Assembly (NCBI RefSeq): GCF_027594785.1
Contig: NZ_CP075584.1
Span: forward strand, 3,782,001 to 3,846,000
Reading direction: 5' to 3'
From: Cryobacterium breve
GTDB taxonomy: Bacteria > Actinomycetota > Actinomycetes > Actinomycetales > Microbacteriaceae
Length of the DNA: 64,000 nucleotides
Within the stretch, counting starts at the first letter, position 1. Each line of letters starts with the position of its first letter. Of this stretch, positions 43,966 through 55,816 are shown one piece after another. Under the pieces are notes generated by a model. That model made no database searches. It saw only the letters and a list, made by a program, of their open reading frames with translations, and was not told the origin of the DNA. The position numbers were made by a program, and so were the translations under genes.

Positions 43966-45673
43966 ATGGAGAACACTGAGCAGCACCCGCACGAGGACGC
44001 ACCATCGTGGGTGAAGAACTATCAGCCGGGCGTTCCCGCGACGATCGAGCTGCCCACGGAGTCGCTCGTCGCCATGCTCGAACGGTCCGTCGCCGAGGCA
44101 GGCAGCCACCCCGCCCTCGAATTCTTCGGACGGAGGACGACCTACACCGAGCTCGGTGAGCAGATCGACCGCGCGGCGGAGGGCCTCCGGCATCTCGGCG
44201 TCCGAGCCGGAGACCGGGTCGCGCTCCTGCTGCCGAACTGCCCGCAGCACGTCGTCGCGTTCTACGCGGTGCTCCGCCTCGGCGCGGTCGTGGTCGAGCA
44301 CAACCCGCTCTACACCTCGCGGGAGGCTCCGCCACCAGTTCGAGGACCACCAGGCCCGCATCGTGATCGCCTGGGACAAGATGGTCGCGGCGATCCGCGC
44401 CTTCCCTGCCGACATCGAGATCGACCACATCGTCTCGGTCAACCTGCTGATGGCGTTCCCGACGATCAAACGCCTGGCCCTGTACCTGCCGGTCAAAAGT
44501 CTGCGCGAGTCCCGCGAGGCCCTCACCGGTTCAGCGCCCGGCACGATCGCCTGGAAGGACCTGCTCACGCACGGTCGCATCGATCCGGAGCACCCGCATC
44601 CGTCGGTCAACGACCTCGCCGCGATCCAGTACACCTCCGGTACCACGGGCCGCCCCAAGGGTGCGATGCTCACCCACTTCAACCTGTATTCGAACGCGCT
44701 CCAGGGTGAGGCGTGGATGCACGGCGCCGAGTACCGCAAGGAGATCTTCTACGCGATCCTGCCGATGTTCCACGCTTTCGGCATGACGCTCTACCTGACA
44801 TACGGCATCCGCAAGCAGGCGCTGCTCGTGCTGTTCCCCAAGTTCGAACCCGGGCTGATCCTCGCCGCAATGAAGAAGTCGCCCGCCACCGTCTACTGCG
44901 CTGTTCCGCCGATCTACGAGCGCACGGCCCGGGCCGCGCAGGAACGGGGCATCTCGCTGCGGTCCTGCAAATTCTGCATCTCCGGCGCGATGAACCTGCC
45001 CTCGCACATCGTCGAACTCTGGGAATCGGTCTCGGGCGGGCTCCTCGTCGAGGGCTACGGGATGACCGAATCCTCCCCGGTGGCCCTCGGCAACCCGTTC
45101 TACTCCACTCGCCGACCCGGCACGATCGGGGTGCCGTTCCCCTCGACACTGATGAAGGTCGTCGACCTTGACGACCCGAGCATCGAAGTGGCCCAGGGGC
45201 AGCCGGGGGAGCTGCTACTCAAGGGCCCGCAGGTCTTCCAGGGCTACTGGAACAACCCCGAGGAAACCAAGAAGGCGCTCTTACCGGGAGGCTGGCTCCG
45301 CACCGGCGACATCGTCACCGTGGACGAAGACGGCTTCACGACGATCGTCGACCGGGCCAAGGAACTCGTCATCACCGGCGGGTTCAACGTCTCACCGACC
45401 GAGGTCGAGACGGCCCTGCGCCTTCACCCCTCGATCAAGGACGCCGCGGTCTTCGGCAAGCCGCTCGAGCGCGGTGGGGAAATGGTCATCGCAGCGGTCG
45501 AGCTCGAGCCTGGCGCGACCCTCGACCAGGAGGCCCTGCGCGCGCACTGCCGCGAACTGCTCGCCGCATACAAGATCCCGCGCCGCATTGTGCAGATCGA
45601 CGACATGCCGCGCTCGATGCTCGGCAAGATCCTGCGCAGGCAGGTGCGCGAACACGTGCTGCCCCTGCTCTGA
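43966..45673 (+). CDS. long-chain fatty-acid-CoA ligase (AMP-forming), frame break
   Basis: An ANL-superfamily acyl-CoA ligase of about 568 residues, activating a carboxylic acid to an acyl adenylate and then to acyl-CoA. Seen: the P-loop YTSGTTGRPKGAML, the adenylation motif VEGYGMTESSP, GWLRTGDIVTVDEDGF and a C-terminal catalytic Lys in MLGKILRRQVRE. The frame breaks at 44324-44328 (AGGCT); removing one base gives YTSRELRHQFEDHQ. GAGAGGA precedes the ATG. Long-chain acids are the likely substrate by similarity. Divergent from the DUF839 gene. Confidence 0.93.
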
Positions 45674-45745
45674 GGCAAGCCGTGCCCGACACCGGTTTGT
45701 TGTTTTCGAGAACAAAAGCGGGCCGCGCGGTTTAGGATTGATCGC

Positions 45746-46369
45746 GTGGACCTCACCGAACGACCGACCCCTGATCCCGACCGCTCCGAATTCGACAAGA
45801 TGGTCGCAGGGGACTGGTACCGCTACCGGTCCGGCCCCGAACTCGCCGAAATGACGAACAGCACCCAGCGCACCTGCCGCCGCATCACCGCCCTCTACGA
45901 CGAGGACAGGGATGCCGCATACGCTTTACTGACGGGCATGCTCGGCACAGCGGGGGAGAACCTCGACTTCCGGCCGCCGATGTACCTCGACTACGGCTCC
46001 CGCCTGCACATCGGCAGGGACACCTTCATCAACGGGGACTTCCTCACCCTGGGCGGCGGTGAGATCACGATCGGCAACAACGTGCTGATCGGTCCGAGCG
46101 CCCGCCTCTACACACCGATCCACGCTCTCGACGTCGACGAGCGGCGTGCAGGCTACGAGCGGGTGCTGCCGATCCACATCGGCAACGACGTCTGGCTCGG
46201 CGGCAACGTCGTCGTGTGCCCCGGGGTCACGATCGGCGACGGCAGCGTGATCGGCGCCGGGTCCGTCGTCACCAAGGACGTGCCGGCCGGGGTCATCGCC
46301 GTCGGCAACCCGGCCAGGGTCGTGCGCACGATCGGCGACCCGGAGCGGGAGCAGAGCGCAGCCGAGTAG
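45746..46369 (+). CDS. maltose/galactoside O-acetyltransferase type (LbH hexapeptide)
   Basis: A 207-residue left-handed beta-helix acetyltransferase. Seen: an N-terminal maltose-acetyltransferase segment ([19 protein letters not shown]), then hexapeptide repeats [20 protein letters not shown] and [38 protein letters not shown] quoted only in part here (the coil runs from about residue 75 to 185), with the catalytic His in PIHALD. The GTG start is supported by TAGGAT 7 nt upstream, so the mRNA is leaderless. Acceptor sugar unknown. Confidence 0.92.
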   Translation: MDLTERPTPDPDRSEFDKMVAGDWYRYRSGPELAEMTNSTQRTCRRITALYDEDRDAAYALLTGMLGTAGENLDFRPPMYLDYGSRLHIGRDTFINGDFLTLGGGEITIGNNVLIGPSARLYTPIHALDVDERRAGYERVLPIHIGNDVWLGGNVVVCPGVTIGDGSVIGAGSVVTKDVPAGVIAVGNPARVVRTIGDPEREQSAAE

Positions 46370-46419
46370 ATCGGCACTCTGCCGAGAAGGGCCCGGCTGC
46401 GCGCAGCGGATGTCGCGGC

Positions 46420-47064
46420 TCAGGTGCCGAGGTAGCGTCCCGGCCGGTGGTTGAGCGCGAGCACCAGGTTGAGCACGATCGCGCCCGCGGCCGAGAGGGC
46501 GACGTTCACGGGCGAGACGACCGTGATCGCGGCGACGACGACGGTCACATCGAACACCATCTGCACGTACCCGGCACGCCAGCCGAGGCGCTCCTGCAGG
46601 AGCAGGGCGAGGATGTTGAACCCACCCAGGCTGGCCTTGTGGCGGAACAACACGATGAGTCCGACACCGATCACGAGGTTGCCGAACAACACGCCGTAGA
46701 CCGGATTGAGGTGCTCGATCCCGAGGGCATACGGGTGCAGGGAGGAGAACGCCGAGACGAGCGCGACCGCGACGACGGTGCGGAGCGTGAAGTTCCAGCC
46801 CTTTTTCCAGAGAGCGAGGGCGAAGAACGGCACGTTGATCGCGAAGAAGAACACCCCGAACGGTATCGGAGCCGCGTAGCTCAGCAGGAGCGCGAGTCCG
46901 GCCGTGCCGCCGGTCACCGCCGCGCTCGCCTTGAGCAGGAACAGACCGAACGACGCGAGGAGGGTGCCGGTGAGGATTCCGAGAACGTCCTCGACGGCCG
47001 AATGGCGCGGCGCGACATCCGTGTTGAGTGTTCTGGGCTCGGCGGCCCGGGGAGATTTCGGCAT
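46420..47064 (-). CDS. YitT-family membrane protein
   Basis: A 214-residue protein with five to six transmembrane helices, matching the YitT/DUF161 family without the usual C-terminal DUF2179 domain. Seen: an N-terminal [13 protein letters not shown] segment in helix 2 ([17 protein letters not shown]) and [20 protein letters not shown]. It is transcribed divergently from the luciferase-like gene 60 bp away. The family has no settled function; transport has been suggested. The start ATG was chosen because it fits the first conserved residues. Confidence 0.85.
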   Translation of the reverse strand: MPKSPRAAEPRTLNTDVAPRHSAVEDVLGILTGTLLASFGLFLLKASAAVTGGTAGLALLLSYAAPIPFGVFFFAINVPFFALALWKKGWNFTLRTVVAVALVSAFSSLHPYALGIEHLNPVYGVLFGNLVIGVGLIVLFRHKASLGGFNILALLLQERLGWRAGYVQMVFDVTVVVAAITVVSPVNVALSAAGAIVLNLVLALNHRPGRYLGT

Positions 47065-47124
47065 TCTGCAAGTCTGCACGATGGCGCCGGTAACGTTTCG
47101 CACCCCTGCGTGGTTGTCCTCGGT

Positions 47125-48124
47125 ATGACTGTTGCCCTGTCCATTCTTGACCTCGCTCCGATCGCGCCCGGGCAGACCGTGCGGGAGAGCTTCGCGGGAA
47201 GCGTGCGACTCGCACAAACCGCCGAAAAGCATGGCTACACCCGCGTCTGGTACGCCGAACACCACAACATGCCGACGATCGCCTCCTCGGCCACGAGCGT
47301 CCTCGTCGGCCACGTCGCCGGCCAGACGTCGACCATCCGGCTCGGCTCCGGCGGCGTGATGCTGCCCAACCACTCTCCGCTCACCATCGCCGAACAGTTC
47401 GGCACCCTCGCCGAGCTCTACCCTGGGCGGATCGACCTGGGCCTCGGCCGCGCCCCCGGCAGCGACCAGACCACCGCGCGGGCGATGCGCCGTGATCCCC
47501 GCGCCTCCGACCAGTTCCCCCAGGACGTGATGGAGCCTGCAGGCCTACCTGCGCGGCGAGTCGGTCGTGCCCGGGGTGCAGGCAATCCCCGGTGCCGGCA
47601 CGAACGTGCCGCTCTATATCCTCGGTTCCTCCCTCTTCGGAGCAGGTCTTGCCGCAGCGCTCGGCCTCCCGTACGCCTTCGCCTCCCACTTCGCTCCCGA
47701 CGCCCTGCACGAGGCCATCGCCCTGTACCGGCGCGACTTCACGCCCTCGGCGCAGCTCGCCGAGCCGCATGTGATCGTCGCAGTGAACGTGATCGCCGCA
47801 GACGACCAGGCGGATGCCGTCCGGCAGTTCGAGGAGACGCGGCGGAACCGGGTGCGGGGCATGCTCACGCGCGGTCCGGCGTCGCCGGAATACAGCGACC
47901 AGCAGATCGACGCGTTCCTCGTCACCGCGGAAGGGCAGCAGATCGCGAAGATGATGCGCTACTCGGCCGTTGGCGATCCGTCAGCCGTGCGGGTCTTCCT
48001 CGACGACCTCGTCGCCGCGACCCACGCCGACGAACTGATCATCGCGCACGCCTCGCGAGACATCGAGGCGCGGCTGCGCTCGGTCGAGCTGACCGCCGGG
48101 GCCATTAACGGCGTGAGCGTCTGA
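47125..48124 (+). CDS. luciferase-like flavin monooxygenase (LLM), frame break
   Basis: A TIM-barrel LLM-class oxidoreductase of about 332 residues using reduced FMN or F420. Seen: [11 protein letters not shown] at the start, [33 protein letters not shown] and [25 protein letters not shown] quoted in part, all marks of the MsnO8-like subgroup. The frame breaks at 47534-47538 (AGCCT); removing one base gives [13 protein letters not shown]. Start ATG is supported by homologous N-terminal length. Monocistronic. Substrate unknown; it may belong to sulfonate or thiol metabolism, but nothing nearby shows it. Confidence 0.9.
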
Positions 48125-48306
48125 CGATCCCGGCGCCGTCGATCCTCCGGACGGGACGGTCGGACGGGTCCGGAAGGTCCTCCTAAAAGGGGACTATCCG
48201 ATTCCGGCAGGCGGTGGAGTTAATGTCAGCCACGAGTCGAGAGGTTCCACGAGCTGCCCGGGGTCACCGGCAGCCCCGGCCGACCGTCGTGAGAGCCGGA
48301 GATCTG

Positions 48307-48612
48307 ATGTCACACCCCGCAGTAGAAACCCCCCGCCGCCGCACTCCAGCCGTCGCCTCCCTGTCCCTTCGCCTGATTTCCCGGGACGACGCGATCAAGA
48401 CGATCCGCCTCGTCGTCGTACGGTGTGAGGATGACAGCCTTCAGGAGATCCGGTTCCGCGACCAGGTGATCGGCTTCATCCGCCGGGACGAGCCGTTGTT
48501 CCGCGCGCTCAGCGGCACCCAGCTCGACGAGGCCTGTGAACGCGGACATTCCCTGCTCTGGGACAAGGCGGCGGCTCTCCTCGTCGACGCGAGCGGCCTG
48601 CTCCCCGCCTGA
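48307..48612 (+). CDS. small conserved hypothetical protein
   Basis: A 101-residue basic-start protein with a mixed alpha/beta core (LRLISRDDAIKTIRLVVVR, then VIGFIRRDEPLFRALSG). No transmembrane helix, no cysteine pair, no recognised family. I preferred the ATG at 48307, after CGGAGATC, over a start 93 bp upstream whose extra residues look non-coding. Located between two unrelated genes on the same strand. Function unknown. Confidence 0.6.
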   Translation: MSHPAVETPRRRTPAVASLSLRLISRDDAIKTIRLVVVRCEDDSLQEIRFRDQVIGFIRRDEPLFRALSGTQLDEACERGHSLLWDKAAALLVDASGLLPA

Positions 48613-48681
48613 TCCACCGCCCATCGGCGTGGGCGCTCCCGCTGGTGGTGCTGCAGGCACCGCGGGGGAGCGTACCGTGGA

Positions 48682-49998
48682 GTGGACCCGATCGATTTTC
48701 GATCGTGGGTAGACGCAGGGCAATTCTTGACTTCACCCGCGGATCTTTTCCCGCCGACCACTCCCATTCCGGTGAACGAAGGCCCCCGTCCCTGGCGCCA
48801 GACCCTCGACTCCCTGAGCGTCCCGAACTTCCGCTTGTTCACGGCGTCCAACGCGGTGGCCATGACCGGCACCTGGATGCAGCGCATCGCCCAGGACTGG
48901 CTCGTGCTGCAACTGACCGGCAGCGTCGCAGCCGTCGGCGTGACCGTCACGATGCAATTCGCGCCGATGCTCGCCTTCGGCCTCTTCGGCGGCGTGATCG
49001 TCGACCGCTATTCGAAGCGGATGCTGCTCATGCTCACCCAGTCTGTGGCCGCCCTGCTCAGCGCGGTCCTCGCAGTGCTCACCCTCACCAACACCGTGCA
49101 GGTGTGGCAGGTCTGGGCGATCGCCTTCCTGGTCGGACTCGTCACCGTGATCGACAACCCCACCCGCCAGGTCTTCGTGAACGAGATCGTCGGTCCGCGC
49201 TACCTCCGCAACGCGATCACCGTGAACTCGACGGTCTTCCAGCTGGGCGCTCTGATCGGGCCGGCCATCAGCGGTGTCCTGATCGTCGCGGTCGGGTCCG
49301 GCTGGTCCTTCGGCATCAACGCCGCAGCGTGCCTGCTGACCGTCCTCGCCCTGACCCGGCTCGACGCCTCCGCGCTCTACCGCACCCCGACGGCGCCGCG
49401 CCAGAAGGGACAGCTCGTCGAGGGCCTGCGCTACGTCGTGTCCAAGCCGACCATCCTCTGGCCGATCGTGATGCTCGCGTTCCTCTCCGTCTTCTCCCTC
49501 AACATGCCGGTGCTCCTCGCCGCCTACGCCGATCACGTCTACAAGGTGGGCGCCGGCGGCTACGGACTGTTCAACACCCTGATCGCCGTCGGCGCGGTCG
49601 CGGGTGCGCTCGCTTCGACACGTCGGGCGAACATCCGCTTGCGCACGGTCATCGTCAGCGGCGGCGTCTGGGCGCTGATCCAGGCGAGCTCCGGCCTGAT
49701 GCCCACCGAGATCACCTTCGGCATCGCCCTCATCGTCACGGGCGTCGCGAACCAGTTCTTCTTCACCGCGGGCAACCCGCTCGTGCAGATGTCGTCCAAC
49801 GTGCGGGTACGCGGGCGCGTCATGTCGGTCTGGGTGCTCGTGCTGCTCGGCGGCCAGGCGATCGGCGGACCCCTGATGGGCTGGATCGTCGAGTCCTTCG
49901 GCCCGGACACTGGGATGCTCGTGTCCGGCCTCGTGCCCGCGCTCGCCGCGGTGGTCATCGCGCTGATCCTCGCGCACCGCAACGAGTCCTGCACCTGA
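48682..49998 (+). CDS. MFS transporter (MFS_3/EntS type)
   Basis: A 12-helix transporter of 438 residues related to the EntS/MFS_3 group, often efflux pumps. Seen: SLSVPNFRLFTASNAVAMTGTWMQRIAQDWLVLQLTG in the first helices (quoted in parts: NFRLFTASNAVAMTGTW), FGGVIVDRYSKR after helix 2, DNPTRQVFVNEIVG in the middle and a long central loop. The reading frame is intact. Start is uncertain: a GTG with GGGGAG upstream (48682) or a TTG at 48727. Precedes the Jet operon but with 192 bp between and no obvious link. Substrate unknown. Confidence 0.88.
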   Translation: MDPIDFRSWVDAGQFLTSPADLFPPTTPIPVNEGPRPWRQTLDSLSVPNFRLFTASNAVAMTGTWMQRIAQDWLVLQLTGSVAAVGVTVTMQFAPMLAFGLFGGVIVDRYSKRMLLMLTQSVAALLSAVLAVLTLTNTVQVWQVWAIAFLVGLVTVIDNPTRQVFVNEIVGPRYLRNAITVNSTVFQLGALIGPAISGVLIVAVGSGWSFGINAAACLLTVLALTRLDASALYRTPTAPRQKGQLVEGLRYVVSKPTILWPIVMLAFLSVFSLNMPVLLAAYADHVYKVGAGGYGLFNTLIAVGAVAGALASTRRANIRLRTVIVSGGVWALIQASSGLMPTEITFGIALIVTGVANQFFFTAGNPLVQMSSNVRVRGRVMSVWVLVLLGGQAIGGPLMGWIVESFGPDTGMLVSGLVPALAAVVIALILAHRNESCT

Positions 49999-50190
49999 CT
50001 GTGCGCCTTCGCCGGCGCGGACGGCCGGGGGAGCACTGGGGCGGCTCGAACCTCGGCTCCTGAGCCGGCCCCGTGCCAGGTCTTTGCCGGAGCTCTGCTT
50101 GTTCCGCACCGGTTCGCACGACCGGCCACTGGACGGAATCGAATCTCCGGCCCGTTACGGTTGAAGAGGTCTGGGAAGGGAACTGCCACT

Positions 50191-51693
50191 GTGAGCGAAA
50201 TTGCGGGTGAACTGGCGCGCGTGCGCGAGGCCTTCGACAAACCCACCCTGCGCTTGCTCGATCGCAAGTGGGCGCCGTTCGTACTCGCCGTCTTCAAGTC
50301 GGCGTTCAGCCGTGACCGGCGGAGCGTTCAGGCCGACCGCCTGCACTCCCAGGTCGACGCCTACCTCGCCGACCTCCGCTCCGTGGGCAGCGAGGTACCG
50401 GGCAAGAACGGCCGCGCCCTGTGCGTGCAATGGATGAACGACCTCTGGCTCTACCGAGAGACCGGGGAGAACGGTGAGGAGCAGTACTCCCTCTCCTCGC
50501 ACGCCCTCGAAGCACTCCTCCTTGTCGACAGCCTCTCCCGCGATCGCGCCCTGATCAGCGAATCCCGCCTCACCACCATCGTCGACAGCGTGCGGCACCG
50601 CGCCACCCAGGCAAACCCCGACCGGGAAGCGCGCATCCTCCGGCTGGACCAGGAGATCGCCGAACGCACCGCCGAGCGCGACCGCCTGCAGGACGGCGGC
50701 GAGATCGTCACCGCGACCGACGAGCAGATGCACGAGGGGTACGCGAACCTCGTCGACCTGATCACGCAGCTGCCGAGCGACTTCAAACGCGTCGAGGAAT
50801 CCGTCGCTGCCATGCACCGCCAGATCGTGAGCGACTTCCGTGGCGAGGAACGCCCCATCGGCGAGGTTCTCGACGAATACCTCGCCAAGACGGATGCCCT
50901 GATGTCGGCGACCGCGGAAGGCCGCGCCTTCGAGGGCGCCTTCGCGCTCCTGCGCAACGACGCGCTGCTCCAGGACGTGAAGAACGACCTCGAGTCGATT
51001 CTCGACCATCCCTTCGCCACCCGTTTGACCACGGCCGAACGGCGAACGTTCCTGGGCACCGTCGGTCTGATCCGCAAGGGCATCGACGACGTGCTGACCC
51101 AGCGGAACGGCCTCACGACCACTCTCCGCGAGCACATCGTGAACCACGACGTCGTCAAGGACCGCGAGCTCGAGCGCCTGCTGCGCGAGATCAACAAGGA
51201 ACTCGCGGTCTGGATGGAGACCGCAGGACCCCGTTCCACGGTGACCGCTGAGCTCATGCCCGGCGTCCTCGACGTCGAACACCTCCGCGAACGGTTCTAC
51301 GATCCCCTGAACCACCGGCCACCACCTGACCTCGAGGACGTGTCCGAGTACGCCCCCGAACCGCCGAGCCTCGACGAGATGCGGCGGCAGGGCGGCCCGA
51401 TGCTCGAACGGATGCGTGACGCCCTCGTGACCTTCCGCGGGACGGGCGACACGGTATCGGTCGGAGCGGCCTTCAACGACCTCGAACCCGCCCTGCGGCG
51501 CCCGGTCGAGATCCTCGGCATGCTGCAGATCGCGACCCAGGTCGACGCCCTCAGCCGCGCGCACCAGCTCGAGAGCTTCGAGACCGTACGGCCGGACGGC
51601 AGTCGGCGCACGTTCTCGGTTCCCCGCATCATCCTGAATGACGACGAAACGGCGGCCCTGGCCGCCCTGAACTATGGAACCGATCATGACTGA
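50191..51693 (+). CDS. jetA: JetA-like kleisin/MukF-type subunit (DUF3375)
   Basis: A 500-residue DUF3375 protein, the kleisin-like subunit of Wadjet/MukBEF-type SMC complexes. Seen: an N-terminal winged-helix-like segment ([24 protein letters not shown]), a long helical middle with many charged heptads (residues 140-380) and a C-terminal segment. The GTG start has GGGAAGGG upstream. First gene of a three-gene operon (A overlaps B by 20 bp, B overlaps C by 4 bp). In defence systems JetA-C extrude plasmid loops that JetD cuts; here no jetD follows. Confidence 0.9.
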   Translation: MSEIAGELARVREAFDKPTLRLLDRKWAPFVLAVFKSAFSRDRRSVQADRLHSQVDAYLADLRSVGSEVPGKNGRALCVQWMNDLWLYRETGENGEEQYSLSSHALEALLLVDSLSRDRALISESRLTTIVDSVRHRATQANPDREARILRLDQEIAERTAERDRLQDGGEIVTATDEQMHEGYANLVDLITQLPSDFKRVEESVAAMHRQIVSDFRGEERPIGEVLDEYLAKTDALMSATAEGRAFEGAFALLRNDALLQDVKNDLESILDHPFATRLTTAERRTFLGTVGLIRKGIDDVLTQRNGLTTTLREHIVNHDVVKDRELERLLREINKELAVWMETAGPRSTVTAELMPGVLDVEHLRERFYDPLNHRPPPDLEDVSEYAPEPPSLDEMRRQGGPMLERMRDALVTFRGTGDTVSVGAAFNDLEPALRRPVEILGMLQIATQVDALSRAHQLESFETVRPDGSRRTFSVPRIILNDDETAALAALNYGTDHD

Positions 51694-52438
51694 CGAGTGG
51701 CCAGACGACCAGGACGACCGCGACGACGACGGCCTGGACGGTGACGCCGGCGCCGGAATCGATACGGCGATCGACGACGAGCCCGCAAGCTTCTCCCTCT
51801 TCGAGGGCGACGAGGGCGGCCTCACCGTGGAACAGCGCCGTACCCTGGTGCTCCTGATGAAGCACCGCTACGTGTCCGCCGCCCTTCAACCGGCGGAATG
51901 GCGCACCCTGCTCGACTCGCAGCGGCTGCTGAAATCGCGCCTCAACGACATGTTCCTTGACCTGCACATCGACCTGCACTACCAGGTCGCGTTCAAACGG
52001 CAGGCCGTCTCCGAGGCGGGCGACCGGTTCCCGACCCTCCTGCACGACGTCGCCTATACGCGCGAGGAGACGATCCTGCTTGTGCTGCTGCGCCAGCGGT
52101 TCCGCAGCGAACGAGCCAACGGCCAGGACATCGTGCTCGTCGACCGCGACAACCTCGTTGAGAACATCGCCCATTTCCGCCCCGAGTTCTCTACGGACCG
52201 GTACGGCGACGCCCGCAAGGCGAGCGCCGCCGTCGACAGCCTCGCCAAAGCGCGGGTGCTGCTCAAGACGAGCGATCCGGACCGATTCCGTATCTCGGCC
52301 GTGATCGAGGTCCTGCTTCCCCTCGAACGCCTCGCCGAACTGCACGAGTGGCTCGTCGAGCAGAACGCAGCGGATGCCCCCACCACGGTGGAGCCTGACC
52401 CCGAAGAGCTGGACACCGAACGGGAGGCGATTTCATGA
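51674..52438 (+). CDS. jetB: JetB-like MukE-type subunit (DUF4194)
   Basis: A 254-residue DUF4194 protein corresponding to MukE/JetB. Seen: a very acidic N-terminal 45 residues ([15 protein letters not shown]), then a winged-helix core starting [20 protein letters not shown] and containing [19 protein letters not shown]. It overlaps jetA by 20 bp; an ATG at 51686 (8-bp overlap) is an equally good start. Overlaps jetC by ATGA. Expected to bridge the kleisin and the ATPase heads. Confidence 0.9.
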   Translation: MEPIMTDEWPDDQDDRDDDGLDGDAGAGIDTAIDDEPASFSLFEGDEGGLTVEQRRTLVLLMKHRYVSAALQPAEWRTLLDSQRLLKSRLNDMFLDLHIDLHYQVAFKRQAVSEAGDRFPTLLHDVAYTREETILLVLLRQRFRSERANGQDIVLVDRDNLVENIAHFRPEFSTDRYGDARKASAAVDSLAKARVLLKTSDPDRFRISAVIEVLLPLERLAELHEWLVEQNAADAPTTVEPDPEELDTEREAIS

Positions 52439-55400
52439 GCGATTCCCCGCTCTTCTACATCGACGGATCCACAGAGGGCACGACGCAGTGGCGCGCCGAA
52501 CTGTTCCAGATGGTCAACTGGGGAGGATTCCAGGGCCACCACGAGATCACCTTCGCCCCGTCGGCGACCCTGCTCTCCGGGGCCTCCGGAACCGGCAAGA
52601 GCAGCCTCCTCGATGCCTACCTCGCCCTGATGATGCCCTCGGACACCCCGTTCAACGGTGCGTCCAACGACGCGGGATCCGGCAGGGCCCGGAGCCTCGA
52701 CCAGCGCAACCTGATGACCTACCTCAAGGGGCAAGACCGACTCCAACCGTGAGGCCGGAACCGGGGAGATGCAGGACCAGGTCCTCCGCGGCGCGCACGA
52801 CGCGACCTGGGGCGCGGTCGCGATGACCTTCGTCGACGACAACGGTCGCCGGTTCACCGTGCTGCGCGCCTATTTCGTGCCGAGGGGCGCGACCAAATTT
52901 GCCGACATCACGATGAAGATGGCCACCCAGGACGGTCGCCTCGACCTCCGTGACCTCGCCGATGTCACCGAGGCGCGCTTCGACAAGCGGGCGCTCCGGA
53001 CCCGGTTCCCGGACCTGGATGTCTTCGACACCTACGCCGCCTTCGCCCAGACCCTCTATACCCGGCTCGGCATCGGCGCCAACGGCGAGGGCGGCAAGGC
53101 GCTGCGGCTGCTCGCGCGGATCCAGGCCGGGCAGCAGGTCAAGACGGTCGACGGCCTCTATAAGTCGATGGTGCTTGAGGAGCCGGCCACCTACGCGGCG
53201 GCCGACAAGGCCGTCGATCACTTCGAAGACCTCGAGAGGTCCTACGGGGCGATGCTCACCGAGGCGCAGAAGGCGAAGGTCCTCGAACGAATTCCCGACC
53301 TGCACCGGGAGTACGAAACCGCGGCGGAGAAGGCGGACCTGATCGACACCTTCGGGGTCCATCGCACTGGTGATACCCCGTTCGTGCTCTGGCAGGCTCC
53401 TCACCGAGCAGGGACTGCTCGAGGGCGCCGCCGACACCAATCGCATCCGTCGCCGCGACAATCAGGTCGAGCTCACCCGGGCCAGGAACGCCGAGACCGA
53501 CCTGAAGTCCCGCGTTGCCGAGGTCCAGCACCAGCAGCGCGACAACGGCGGCGACGTCCTCGTCAGCCTGCAGAACGAGATCGGCCAGCTGCGGGACCAG
53601 CGCGACGACATCGGCGCCGAGCGCGCGAAGTTCGACGACCGCACCGCCGCCCTCGCCGTTCCGATCGCTTCGTCGGCCGAGTTCACCCTCGCGCAGAACG
53701 ATGCGGAACGCTTCCTCGATGGGTTCTCCGCGGCCGAGCACGACCTCGAAGCCGAGCGCACGACCCTGCAACGGAACGCCTTCCCCGTCGAGGAACAGCT
53801 CAGGACCCTGGGCCAGGAGCATGACTTCCTCGCGGGCCGCGAAAACCTGATTCCCCAGCACCTGCACAATGCCCGGATGATGATCGCGGAGGCAGCGGGA
53901 ATCCCCGCGGACGAGCTGCCCTTCGTCGCCGAACTCGTCGACCTCGCCTCCGGCGAGGAATCCTGGCGCCAGGCCGCCGAAGTCACCCTGTCGTCCGTCG
54001 TGCGCGTCATGCTCGTCGACGAGACACGGTTGCGCGACCTCAGTGCGGCCATCGAACCGATTCAGATCCCGGTGCGCATCCACTTTGAGGGCGTTGCGCT
54101 CCAGGTGCACCGGCCCCGCACCGGCGATCCCCGCTTCGTGTCCGGCAAGCTCGTCTACCAGGACTCGCCCTTCAGCGGTTGGGTGCAGGACCGGGTCAGC
54201 GCGGCGAGCCTCGACGCGCTCTGCGTCGCCGACCCGACCGACCTGGCCGGAGACGGCCCGCGGGTCACCCCGAGCGGTCAGACGCGCAACGGCAAGCGTG
54301 GGGCACACGGCTGGAACAAGGGCCAGGCGCCGATCATCGGCTTCTCGAACACCGGCCGCCTCGCCGAGATCGTCTCCGAACGCGCAGAGCTCACCGGTGC
54401 GGCCGAGGCCTTCTCCCGTGACGCCGCCGCCGTGGGGAAGCGCATCGCCGATCTCCGCGGCAGGCGAAGCGCCCACCAGTATGTCGTCGACACCACCTGG
54501 CTATCGATCGATGTGTCCGGAGCCGAGGCCCGGATCGCCGAGAAGGAAGCCGAATCGGAGCGCGTCCTCGCGGGCAGCGACATCCTCCGCTCCCTCAAAG
54601 CCGAGGAAGAACGTTTTTCCTCCGAACTCGAGGCTGCCCAGAAGCTCAAGCATTCGGCCGACGGGACGGCCGAGCGTCTCGCCGCTGAGCAGGCGCGGAT
54701 CGTCGACCGTCAGGACGCCGTCTCCGGCATGCTTGACCGGATCGAACGGGACGAGGCGACCATTCTCTCCGAGGAGCACTTCGCGCACCTGACGGCACAG
54801 TTCGCCCTCGTCGGAGACCAGGGAGATCTCGCGGCACTCGAGGGCGGCGTTCGACGGCTCCGCGAGCGCCTCACCGAGCAGTCCGCGCACGACAGGGAGA
54901 ATGCCACGAGCGCCCGGGATTCGCTCGTCCGCATCTTCGAGACGTTCCAGGGCCGCTGGCCCGACCCGAACATCGGCACCTCGCTCGAGTCGTACACGAG
55001 CTACCGCGACATCCTCGATGCCGTGTACACCCTCGGCCTGCACGAGCGTCGCCAGGAATGGAAGCGCCGGCTGTCGGCGTGGAGCGGGCAGGACCTCGTA
55101 CCCCTCACCGCGGCGTTCAACACCGCCATCGAGGAGATCGAGGACCGGCTCAGGCCGATCAATGAGATCCTCGCGACCCTGCCGTTCGGGGCCGGCCGTG
55201 ATCGCCTGAAGATCGCCCTCCGTCGCCTGCATCGCGACGACGCCACCGCGTTCCGCAAGGAACTCAAGGTGCTCGCGTCCGGGGCGACGGAGGACTTCAC
55301 CGACGAGGAAACCGAGGCCCGGTTCACCCGGCTGCACAACTTCATGGCCCAGATCCGTCGGCCGGAACCCGGGACGCGCACCGAGTCGCAGCGGGATCTC

Positions 55401-55814
55401 CTGCTCGACGTGCGCAAGCACGTGGAGATCACCGCGGTCCGGTCGACGCCGGACGGCGTCGAGGTCAGCACATACTCCTCCCTCGGCGGCAAGAGCGGTG
55501 GAGAGTCCCAGGAACTGGTGGCGTTCGTCGTCGGGGCGGCGCTGCGCTTCCAGCTCGGCGACGAAAGCCGCACCCGCCCGCGGTTCGCACCGGTCTTCCT
55601 CGACGAGGGCTTCGTGAAGTCGGACTCCGAGTTCGCCGGCCGGGCCGTCGCGGCCTGGAAGGGACTCGGCTTCCAGCTCATCGTCGGCTCGCCGCTCGAC
55701 AAGGTCACCGCCCTCGAACCGCACATGGAGCTCGTGCTCTCAATGACCAAGAACACGAGCACCGGCTACTCGTACATCACCCCGCTGTCGTCTCCGGTCG
55801 TGGCGAGCGTCTGA
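52435..55814 (+). CDS. jetC: JetC-like SMC/MukB-type ATPase (COG4913), two frame breaks
   Basis: An SMC-like ATPase of about 1,125 residues. Seen: Walker [11 protein letters not shown] at residues 49-57, a long coiled-coil region interrupted by a hinge-like middle (residues about 330-700), the ABC signature [11 protein letters not shown] near residue 1018 and Walker B VFLDEGF near 1053. Two breaks split the reading: the G run at 52728-52731 (remove one [15 protein letters not shown]) and AGGCT at 53394-53398 (remove one base: [13 protein letters not shown]). With both repaired the protein is full length and all ATPase motifs are intact. Followed by a palindrome, then an unrelated gene; jetD is not seen within 8 kb. 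Confidence 0.92.
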
Positions 55815-55816
55815 AA

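Noticed and set aside
50155..51825. 556-codon open frame opposite jetA
   Set aside because: Antisense shadow created by codon bias; no ribosome site and no homology that I recognise.
52692..52696. AGCCT inside jetC as another frame break
   Set aside because: The frame is correct on both sides here (SLDQRN), so this is natural sequence. AG-N-CT alone is not proof of an insertion.
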